This document shows positions 1 through 6,361 of a stretch of 14,391 nt of DNA, piece after piece; the stretch's first letter is position 1, and each line of letters opens with the position of its first letter. The stretch is from Syntrophobacterales bacterium (GTDB lineage Bacteria > Desulfobacterota > Syntrophobacteria > BM002). The stretch is taken from assembly GCA_030601545.1 (NCBI GenBank), contig JAUVTM010000023.1, positions 1 through 14,391 on the forward strand, written 5' to 3'. The translations under genes and the position numbers were made by a program. A model generated the notes under the pieces. That model worked only from the letters and a program-made list of their open reading frames with translations, searched no databases and was not told where the DNA came from.

Positions 1-1
1 G

Positions 2-2731
2 GGAACCACCGTGAAGGAGATACCTCCTCCGCTGGAGCATGGTTTTCTCTCGCCAGAGGAGATGAAAGCCGAGTTTGCCCACCTGCCTGAAGCGATCGCC
101 ACTACCATGACCATTGCCGAGCGCTGCAACGTGGATTTGGATTTAGGTAAAATCCATCTGCCAAAGTTTCTCTTGGAAAAAGGCCAAGATGCAACGGCCA
201 TCCTGAGACAGCAGGCGCTAGAGGGCCTTCATGCACAACTATCAACAAGTCGTCCAGATGGTGCGGACTACACTCAGAGATTGGACGCTGAACTGCAAAC
301 CATTGAGCAGCTGGCTCTGGCCGACTATTTTCTTGTGATAGCAGATTTTGTTCGATTTGCGCGGGAGAAGGGGGTTCCTGTTGGCCCGGGTAGCGGCTCG
401 GCAGGTTCGAGTCTCACTGCCTACGCTTTGGGGATTACCAAAATTGATCCTCTCCGACACGATCTTTTATTTGAGCGCTTGATCAATCCTTTGATCCCTG
501 AGTTCCCCGACATTGATCTGGGTTTTGGTATGGAGATGCGCGAAGAAGTGCACCAATACCTGCGGTCCAAGTACGGGCAGGACCGAGTGGCGCAGATAGT
601 TTCACTTGTTACCATGCAGCCGCGTACGGCCATTCGAGATCTAAGAAAGGTTTTTGCCCTGTCCCGGGAAGATTTGGAGGCCGCTCCTGGGGATGCAGAA
701 CAAGCTCCAGGGGGAGAGGTGGTAAGAAAAGCATCGGCTCTTCCACTGGAAGAAGAACTCTCAGCAGCACCACAGCGTAAACTGCGAGAGCTGGCGGCCG
801 CTCTTGAGGGCTTACCCAGACAGGTAAGTACCCATGCAACTGGCGTAGTTATCGGCGATGGTCCCCTGGTTCAGCGTGTTCCTCTCTACCGAGGTCCCAA
901 GGATGGGTGGGTCAGTCAGTACAATATGCGCGCGCTCAAGCGGGCCGGGCTGGTAAAGTTTGACCTCATTGCTAGAAAAGCTTTAACCGTGATTCGTAAG
1001 GTTTTTGATTTTATTGGCGATGAGTCTGATCTCTCTGTGGCTCTGGAGGATTTACCTCTGAACGACGAAGCAGCCTTCCAATTGCTGTGTGAGGGGAAGA
1101 TCGGAGGCATTCCGTACCTGGAGGGCGCTCGGGCTCGAGATCTGCTACTCAAATGGCAGCCCCGGCAATGGCAAGATCTCCTTGCCTTGCTGGCACTGGT
1201 TCGGCCTGTTGCCCTGGAAAGCGGATTGACTGAGAGTTTTTTGCGTAGCCGACAGGATGAACAACCGGAAGAGTCACTCCCTCCGTCTCAGGATAAGAGG
1301 CCTGGCAATGGTACTGCATTTCTTCTCTTTGACGTGGATCTGACCAGACTGATCGTTGGAACCACCGGCTGGTCTCTGGAGAAAGCAGATGAGCTTTGCC
1401 GTATAGTCATGAAAGGTGAAGAAAAGGCGGAAGACATACGACTGGAGTTTATTGAGAGCGCTGAGGGGAAAGGATACGATCGCGAAGAAGCAGAGACCAC
1501 ATGGTCCAAACTGGAACGTTCTGCGGGAGTGGTCGCCAACCGGAGCAAAACAGTGGCCCAGGGGCTAACGGTGCTACAGGCCGCTTTCCTGAAAGCCCGT
1601 TTTCCGGAGCATTACATGGCGGCTCTTCTGAGTAGCGAATTGCGTCAGCATGATCTTCTGGCAGCTCACGTGGAGGATTGTGGTCGCGAGAATCTTCGTT
1701 TGCTGCCTCCGGACATAAATGGCAGTGAGGTAGAATTTACGGTTGAAACAGGAGGCATTCGGCTGGGACTGGCTGCCGTCCGCCATGTGAGTCGGGCTAT
1801 TGCGACCGCCATTGTCAAGGTGCGACGGGAAAGGGGCCCATTTCATTCCCTTTTTGAGCTCATAACCAGTGTTGACCGGGAGCATCTGGGGAAAAGAGCT
1901 TTGGATGCGCTGATTAAGGCAGGAGCCTTGGACAGCTTTCGTTGCGGCCGGCAACAGCTGCACGAAATGCTTCCAGAGGTCGTGGAACAAGCACGTCGAG
2001 GTCAAATGGCACTTTTTGACCGTTGTGATATGGAGTCCCAGTCTGTGTCAAGCTCTTCTCCTCCAGTTGAGTGGGATGAAGCCACCAAAGTCTCTCGGGA
2101 AAAGGAGGCTTTGGGATTCTACCTCAGCGGCCATCCACTAGCTGAATTCAAGGCCCTGGTGGAAGAACTGGCGCCGGGTGGGACGGCAGGGCTGGGTGAT
2201 CTTCCCGGAGATTCACAAAGCCGTCTGGGGGGTATTGTCGAGGAAATTAGAATGGTCAGCAGCCGCAAGGGAGAACCTCTCCGCTTCCTGCGGTTAGAAG
2301 ATTTCAATGGCTCTGTGGAAGTAGTTGTGTTTGAAGATGTACACGCGGAGCATCAAAGACACATATACGAAGGGGCACTGCTGCTTGTGAGTGGTAGGGT
2401 AGTCAAAGAGAGTGGCCAGGTGAGGTTGGTTGCCGATGAGATTATGTTGTTGGAAGAGGCTGCGGCTGATATGGCGAGCTCAGTTCACCTTCAACTACCT
2501 GTGGAAGGACTTTCCGGGGAACCGTTGAAAGAGCTGAAGCAACTGCTCGAGACTCATCCCGGTTCCTGTCCGGTATACCTTCACTTTGGCGTTGGCCAGC
2601 AGACGGTGGTGGTACAGAAATTGCCGACCACTTTTCGGGTCCGTCCCATCAAAGAACTGCAGGCAAGGCTCACCAAACAGTTTGGTAAAGACTGTCTGGA
2701 GGTTCGTTACGAAGAACCTCCTGCCGCATAG
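2..2731 (+). CDS. dnaE: DNA polymerase III alpha subunit family protein (DnaE), 5'-truncated by the window edge, diverged active site
   Basis: Replicative-type C-family polymerase. The frame is open to the left edge, so the GTG at 11 is probably internal: the first visible residues match the linker after the PHP domain (SPEEM, PEAI, AERCNV) and a full protein would be near 1,160 aa. Residues below are numbered from that GTG. The palm spans about 95-330, with catalytic aspartates D167 and D169 (PDIDLGF) and D318 (KFDLIARK). Fingers follow to about 520, a helix-hairpin-helix region at about 584-641, a beta-clamp motif QMALF at 665-669, an OB fold from about 736 and a DnaE1-type C-terminal domain to 906. 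Many positions that are nearly invariant in the family differ: GPGRGS is GPGSGS (125-130), PDxDxDF has G171, KFDFLGL is KFDLIAR, GVFQLE is GIPYLE (366-371), YQEQV is FDVDL (440-444) and GYGFNKSHS is GVVANRSKT (506-514). The family is certain; normal polymerase activity is doubtful. It could be a second DnaE copy. Confidence 0.9.
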   Translation, partial: GTTVKEIPPPLEHGFLSPEEMKAEFAHLPEAIATTMTIAERCNVDLDLGKIHLPKFLLEKGQDATAILRQQALEGLHAQLSTSRPDGADYTQRLDAELQTIEQLALADYFLVIADFVRFAREKGVPVGPGSGSAGSSLTAYALGITKIDPLRHDLLFERLINPLIPEFPDIDLGFGMEMREEVHQYLRSKYGQDRVAQIVSLVTMQPRTAIRDLRKVFALSREDLEAAPGDAEQAPGGEVVRKASALPLEEELSAAPQRKLRELAAALEGLPRQVSTHATGVVIGDGPLVQRVPLYRGPKDGWVSQYNMRALKRAGLVKFDLIARKALTVIRKVFDFIGDESDLSVALEDLPLNDEAAFQLLCEGKIGGIPYLEGARARDLLLKWQPRQWQDLLALLALVRPVALESGLTESFLRSRQDEQPEESLPPSQDKRPGNGTAFLLFDVDLTRLIVGTTGWSLEKADELCRIVMKGEEKAEDIRLEFIESAEGKGYDREEAETTWSKLERSAGVVANRSKTVAQGLTVLQAAFLKARFPEHYMAALLSSELRQHDLLAAHVEDCGRENLRLLPPDINGSEVEFTVETGGIRLGLAAVRHVSRAIATAIVKVRRERGPFHSLFELITSVDREHLGKRALDALIKAGALDSFRCGRQQLHEMLPEVVEQARRGQMALFDRCDMESQSVSSSSPPVEWDEATKVSREKEALGFYLSGHPLAEFKALVEELAPGGTAGLGDLPGDSQSRLGGIVEEIRMVSSRKGEPLRFLRLEDFNGSVEVVVFEDVHAEHQRHIYEGALLLVSGRVVKESGQVRLVADEIMLLEEAAADMASSVHLQLPVEGLSGEPLKELKQLLETHPGSCPVYLHFGVGQQTVVVQKLPTTFRVRPIKELQARLTKQFGKDCLEVRYEEPPAA

Positions 2732-3079
2732 CCTCAAGCATAACGATGGTGAGAGGAGATGCAGGAGTTACGCCAAAAATATTGTTTCAGATAGACAAAT
2801 ATGTATTCATAACAAACAGTTGGCGGTGTCAGGAAGTGAAAATGAGTGAGGTGGCTGTTGTTAATGGGTCAAGGGGGAGGCTACTCCAAAACGAGCACGA
2901 TTCGCGCCATTTTATGGCAGTGTGGCTTTTGAAAATGCACCAAATCTTCATGCTGGCCTTTGCGGGGCTATGAGTGGAAGGAGAGGTGGCTCAGGTGCTC
3001 GTTGTTTCGCAGCCTCCCCCTTTGGCCTGTAGCGCTCGTAACATTTTTGGGGAAACTCCTGGAGAGGAGGGAGAAGACA
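2732..3079. other. 348-nt gap without a convincing gene (dnaE to UPF0280)
   Basis: No ORF here resembles a known protein. The plus-strand frame 2746-2973 (75 codons) has no clear ribosome-binding site, and its translation shows no domain, signal or regular composition. A GTG frame from 2986 to 3126 follows a purine-rich stretch but only 2 nt away, and it would run into the UPF0280 gene. I see no strong hairpin followed by a T-run after dnaE and no tRNA-like fold. The last part (3061-3073) is the Shine-Dalgarno region of the UPF0280 gene. Confidence 0.5.
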
Positions 3080-3808
3080 TTGACCGAGTACCGCGAACGG
3101 AGGTATCGCCACCAGATCCGCCATGAACGGTTGGTTACCTTTGAGGTGACTGTTCAGGAAACCGATCTGTTGATATTGGCTGAATCCAACCTGTCCGTAC
3201 TTGCTAAGGATGTCATTTACAAAGTCCGTGGGCCCCTGGAGGGTTACATTGCTCAGCATCCCGAATTCCTCCATGCCATGACACCTTTACCTTACGATAA
3301 GCTCGCACCTCCCGTGGTGAGGGAAATGCTTGCCGCAGCGCAAAGTTGTGGTACCGGTCCCATGGCCGCGGTGGCCGGTGCCATAGCAGAGCAAGTCGGT
3401 TTGGCCCTTCTCTCGGAGAGCAGTGAGGTGGTGGTGGAGAACGGCGGTGATTGCTTCATAAAGATGGATTCACCCTTGCAGGTATCCATTTTCGCAGGGC
3501 ACGCAGAGCTAAGTGACCGGGTGGCACTGAGAATCTATCCGGAGAAAACACCATTGGGGGTATGTACCTCTTCAGGCACTGTTGGTCACTCACTGAGCTT
3601 GGGACATGCTGATGCGGTTACGGTGCTAGGATCTTCTGCGGCCCTGGCCGATGCTACGGCAACTATGACTTGTAACCAGGTGCAAAGCGCAAACGATATC
3701 CAACGGGCCCTTGATTTTGCTCAGCAGATTGAGGGGGTTATGGGTGTGATAATCATTGTGGGGGATCAAATAGGGGCATGGGGCGATGTCGAGCTAGTGT
3801 CAATTTAA
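3080..3808 (+). CDS. UPF0280 family protein (ApbE-superfamily-like), function unknown
   Basis: The 242-aa protein matches the UPF0280 family throughout. The N-terminal YRERxYR and ERLVxFxVxVxETDL are followed by a GTGPMAAVAGAIAE glycine/alanine motif (residues 91-104), VENGGD (119-124), CTSSGTVGHS (162-171) and a C-terminal GVxGVxIIVGDxIGxWGDxELV. The family is related to ApbE-type FAD-binding/transferase folds, but no biochemical role is established. The start is chosen at TTG 3080 because GGAGG (3066-3070) lies 9 nt upstream and family similarity begins at once. The frame also opens upstream from an ATG at 2960, but those 40 residues look unlike the family. The stop codon lies inside the first heptad of an intergenic repeat. 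There is no signal peptide, so it is probably cytoplasmic. Confidence 0.88.
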   Translation: MTEYRERRYRHQIRHERLVTFEVTVQETDLLILAESNLSVLAKDVIYKVRGPLEGYIAQHPEFLHAMTPLPYDKLAPPVVREMLAAAQSCGTGPMAAVAGAIAEQVGLALLSESSEVVVENGGDCFIKMDSPLQVSIFAGHAELSDRVALRIYPEKTPLGVCTSSGTVGHSLSLGHADAVTVLGSSAALADATATMTCNQVQSANDIQRALDFAQQIEGVMGVIIIVGDQIGAWGDVELVSI

Positions 3809-3922
3809 GATTTAAGATTTCACTCAGCAGACGACAGTCCAGACTGCACAAGGAGTTGAGGGTTAAAGGATTATTAATCCTCTTCTCATTCCTCAATCTG
3901 CAATCGATAATCCGCAATTTAC
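3802..3922. repeat. Inverted heptad-repeat element A, after the UPF0280 gene
   Basis: The left arm (3802-3822) is three heptads, AATTTAA GATTTAA GATTTCA, holding the UPF0280 stop codon. The right arm (3888-3922) is five heptads, ATTCCTC AATCTGC AATCGAT AATCCGC AATTTAC, in strict 7-nt period. GATT on the left pairs in phase with AATC on the right, so the arms can form an imperfect hairpin. The stretch cctcaatctgcaatc (3891-3905) is the exact reverse complement of 9036-9050 in element B. Confidence 0.75.
3867..3881 (+). terminator. Possible weak terminator hairpin after the UPF0280 gene
   Basis: AGGATT-ATT-AATCCT is a perfect 6-bp stem with a 3-nt loop, preceded by AAA and followed by a pyrimidine-rich cttctcatt. 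It sits between the arms of repeat element A. The stem is AT-rich and the T-run poor, so termination is only a suggestion. Confidence 0.35.
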
Positions 3923-3929
3923 AAAGTAC

Positions 3930-3957
3930 TTGTTTTTTTGGCAAATGTTGGTATACT
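3930..3957 (+). promoter_or_regulatory. Sigma-70-type promoter for the HIT-lapA-lapB operon
   Basis: TTGTTT (3930-3935), a 16-nt spacer and TATACT (3952-3957). The -10 is preceded by TGG, an extended -10 match. Transcription would start near 3964, leaving a leader of about 70 nt before the HIT start at 4032. It lies just downstream of repeat element A, which fits the beginning of a new transcription unit. Confidence 0.6.
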
Positions 3958-4031
3958 CGCAAAAAATTTTCGTGCGGCAGGTGAGGTTTTACCGATCGTA
4001 AGGTGACGAAGTCAGCGAGAAAAGGAAGGTC

Positions 4032-4532
4032 ATGCAGAACTTATGGGCGCCCTGGCGAATGGAGTACATTTTGGGCGACCGGCCGCAAGGTTGCATATTC
4101 TGTCCGGACGGTAACGGAGAAACCGACGAGGAGCGGCTTCTTCTTTACCGTGGCGAGCTTTCCATGGTGGTGATGAATCGTTTTCCTTATAACAACGGCC
4201 ACCTGCTCGTGGCTCCCTGGAACCACTCTCCCACACTGGACGGCCTGAAAAATGATGAGTTACTTGATCTGATCCAAACGGTTCGGGGATCTGTGGGTGT
4301 GCTTCGCGAAACCATGAGCCCTGACGGCTTCAACGTGGGACTGAACATTGGCACGGTGGCGGGGGCCGGCGTTGAAGCGCACGTCCACTTTCACATTGTG
4401 CCGCGGTGGATCGGTGATACCAACTTCATGACGGTTTTTGCCGAGGTGCGCGTTGTTCCAGAACATATCCAGCAAACCTACAAGAAGCTACTCCCCTACT
4501 TCACAAAGGAGAGATGGAATGAAACCAGTTAA
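4032..4532 (+). CDS. HIT family hydrolase (AP4A-phosphorylase-like group)
   Basis: The 166-aa protein has the histidine triad H117-V-H119-F-H121-I-V, the nucleotide-hydrolase or transferase active site of the HIT superfamily. The N-terminus starts LWAPWRMEYI and carries a CIFC pair (C21, C24), a zinc-binding feature of the bacterial/archaeal AP4A-phosphorylase-like HIT group. NGHLLVAPxxH follows at about residues 56-66. The likely role is cleavage of a nucleoside phosphate such as a dinucleoside polyphosphate or nucleotidyl conjugate; the substrate cannot be told from sequence. AAGGAAGG (4022-4029) precedes the ATG. The 3' end overlaps lapA by 14 nt, so it is the first gene of an operon with lapA and lapB and probably translationally coupled to lapA. 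Confidence 0.92.
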   Translation: MQNLWAPWRMEYILGDRPQGCIFCPDGNGETDEERLLLYRGELSMVVMNRFPYNNGHLLVAPWNHSPTLDGLKNDELLDLIQTVRGSVGVLRETMSPDGFNVGLNIGTVAGAGVEAHVHFHIVPRWIGDTNFMTVFAEVRVVPEHIQQTYKKLLPYFTKERWNETS

Positions 4533-4893
4533 GTGGGTGGTTTTGTTGCTCTTGGCACTGTTACTGATTGCTTTCCTCATTCAGAACTATCATGCAATTC
4601 TCGCCGCAACCACCTTCGAGTTCAGATTGCTTGGATTTCTGCATGTCAGCTCCAAGCCCATCCCTCTTTATGGCCTGATTCTGGGTTCTATTTTTGGGGG
4701 GGGATTCATGACTGCCCTTTATCTTGGCTTGGGCAACTTCCGTTTACACCGAAATCTCCGTTCCGTTAAGCGGCAGAATGACAGCCTCCAGGTAGAACTC
4801 AAATCCCTGCGCAATCTCCCCATAACCCAGGCCGACGTGCCGACCAGTCAGCTGGTAGAAACGGTTGGCAATGATTCTGTGGAGGGAGCCTAA
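4519..4893 (+). CDS. lapA: LapA domain (DUF1049-type) inner-membrane protein
   Basis: The 124-aa protein has a first membrane helix at about residues 5-21, a short loop, a second helix at about 49-72, and then a basic, coiled-coil-like cytoplasmic tail (HRNLRSVKRQNDSL) of about 50 residues. This is the LapA/YciS layout. In Enterobacteria LapA partners LapB in regulating LPS synthesis through FtsH and LpxC; here that role is inferred from the lapB homologue next door. The frame is open back to 4438, but ATG 4519 is preferred because AAAGGAG (4505-4511) sits 7 nt before it and the hydrophobic helix starts directly. It overlaps the end of the HIT gene by 14 nt, and lapB starts 31 nt after its stop. 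Confidence 0.85.
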   Translation: MKPVKWVVLLLLALLLIAFLIQNYHAILAATTFEFRLLGFLHVSSKPIPLYGLILGSIFGGGFMTALYLGLGNFRLHRNLRSVKRQNDSLQVELKSLRNLPITQADVPTSQLVETVGNDSVEGA

Positions 4894-4924
4894 GAGGCAA
4901 ACTCCGGGTAAACCAGCGTGATGG

Positions 4925-6133
4925 ATGGATGTGAATACCCTACATATCGGGGGAATGGACTTTAATGTTGTTGCCGTCCTGGTTACTGTAACCATTTTGG
5001 GCGGTGGTCTCGGATACTTCCTGGCTCGACGTAAAGCACGCAAAGAATCGTTACTCCAGCCTACTAGCCCTCCTAAAGACTACACTGTTTTTCTTAAAGG
5101 AATCCAATATATTCTCGCCAACGACACAGATCAGGCCATTGAGGCCTTTAGCAAGGCAGTACAGATCAACTCAGAGACCATCGAGACCTACGTGGCTTTG
5201 GGCAATCTATTCCGGGTCAAGGGTGAAATCGACAGAGCCCTCCGCATAAGACAATCCATTCTTCTCCGGGAAAGGGTGGACCCTGAAACCAAGCTGCAGG
5301 CCTTGTTCGACATGGCGATGGACTACAAGCACGGCGGCTTGCTGCAGAGAGCCGTCTCCACATTCGAAGAGGTAATCAATCGGGCGCCCAAGAGGTTGGA
5401 CGCTTACGAGGAACTGGAATCTCTTTGTGAGGCCACGCATGACTGGCAAAGGGCTTATGAACTGCAGCAGGAGATGCGCAAACTGAGCAACACGAACAAC
5501 CAGCACATCATGGCTCACTTGCGAACAGAGCAAGCCAAGATTGAAATAGAGAAGGGGAATTTGGACAGTGCCCAAGCACATTTGAAAAAAGCACTGTCTT
5601 TGGACTCCCAATGTGTGCATGCCAGCCTACAATTAGGCGAACTCTACTGGTTGAAGAATGAGAAAGAGAAAGCGCTCGCCATCTGGCAAAAGCTGATCCA
5701 CAAAAATACGAAGTGGGCCCATCTGGTGCTCGTCCGTCTGCAAGAGAAAAACGGGGCGGCCGATGAAGAAACACGAGTACTGGATTTACTCGAACATATC
5801 TCAGAGGAAAACCTAGACGCTGTAGCTCAAATGTCACTGGCTCGCTGCTTTATGCAGCGCAACAGGAAGGAACAAGGTCTTGCATCTCTGAAGCGGGCTC
5901 TGGAGCTGGAGCCCGATCTTGGTGAAGCGCGCAAGATGCTGGGTGAGATACTGCTGGAAGACGGTGACGAGGAAGGGGCGCTTTCTGAATACCGTGAACT
6001 CCTGTGCCATCTCGGGCCAGCGAGAAAGCGTTATCGCTGCCAACAATGCGGGTTGGAAACTGATAAAATCCTGTGGAAGTGTCCAGGGTGCCTTGATTGG
6101 GATACTGTCCAGCCCAGGAAGAAAGGTGGTTAG
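4925..6133 (+). CDS. lapB: LapB-like tetratricopeptide protein with C-terminal rubredoxin-like metal site
   Basis: The 402-aa protein is close in length to E. coli LapB (YciM, 389 aa). An N-terminal membrane anchor (about residues 12-33) ends in RRKARKE. Tandem TPR units follow from about residue 55 to 360 (for example DQAIEAFSKAVQIN, AQAHLKKALSLDS, GLASLKRALELEPD). A C-terminal rubredoxin-like knuckle has C372-x2-C375 and C386-x2-C389, with W385 and W393. In E. coli LapB is an essential adaptor that helps FtsH degrade LpxC and so limits LPS synthesis; the same role is inferred here from architecture and from lapA next to it. A stop codon in frame just upstream (4919) fixes ATG 4925 as the first possible ATG. 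No good Shine-Dalgarno is visible, so translation may depend on coupling to lapA. Confidence 0.9.
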   Translation: MDVNTLHIGGMDFNVVAVLVTVTILGGGLGYFLARRKARKESLLQPTSPPKDYTVFLKGIQYILANDTDQAIEAFSKAVQINSETIETYVALGNLFRVKGEIDRALRIRQSILLRERVDPETKLQALFDMAMDYKHGGLLQRAVSTFEEVINRAPKRLDAYEELESLCEATHDWQRAYELQQEMRKLSNTNNQHIMAHLRTEQAKIEIEKGNLDSAQAHLKKALSLDSQCVHASLQLGELYWLKNEKEKALAIWQKLIHKNTKWAHLVLVRLQEKNGAADEETRVLDLLEHISEENLDAVAQMSLARCFMQRNRKEQGLASLKRALELEPDLGEARKMLGEILLEDGDEEGALSEYRELLCHLGPARKRYRCQQCGLETDKILWKCPGCLDWDTVQPRKKGG

Positions 6134-6361
6134 CATTGGTGGTGGCGTCATGTCCGCTAGTCGGTCGGCTCACCCTCCCGTGTCATTGTTTCCCGGGAAA
6201 ATCGGCCTTACCCCACAAAACTAGTCGGGTTCACGCCCTCGATCCTCGATAATCTTGCCCATTTCCCCATGACCAGGCCTTCGATGCTGTAGCGATATGT
6301 CCACCGGGGGGAAGACTGGCGAATCGGTCCACCGAGAGTTGGCTATTAAGGTGGAGGTAAG
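6134..6361. other. 228-nt lapB-mutS intergenic region
   Basis: No gene is supported. It contains a perfect 12-nt palindrome TTTCCCGGGAAA (6189-6200), a direct repeat CTAGTCGG (6157-6164 and 6221-6228) and a repeated TCCACCG (around 6299 and 6328). Its right end holds the strong mutS Shine-Dalgarno (GGTGGAGGT, 6350-6358). It could be the mutS 5' leader, but I recognise no riboswitch and no clear -35/-10 pair. Confidence 0.4.

Noticed and set aside
11..13. GTG at 11 as the true start of dnaE
   Set aside because: The frame is open to the edge and the homology begins mid-protein, after the PHP domain, so the gene almost certainly starts outside the window.
1574..2005. 143-codon minus-strand frame inside dnaE
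   Set aside because: It lies opposite conserved DnaE sequence, has no known domain and is best explained as a shadow.
2746..2973. 75-codon plus-strand frame after dnaE
   Set aside because: No Shine-Dalgarno before its ATG, no recognisable domain and irregular composition; described only as part of the gap.
2960..3079. N-terminal extension of the UPF0280 protein from ATG 2960
   Set aside because: The 40 extra residues do not resemble the family; TTG 3080 has a good ribosome-binding site and matches the usual family start.
2986..3126. GTG frame of 46 residues, proline-rich, overlapping the UPF0280 start
   Set aside because: The purine tract is only 2 nt from the GTG, there is no known family, and a long overlap with a well-supported gene makes it unlikely.
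6189..6200. Palindrome TTTCCCGGGAAA as an operator site for mutS
   Set aside because: It is a single perfect palindrome without a second copy, a clear promoter nearby or a known regulator; noted in the gap entry only.
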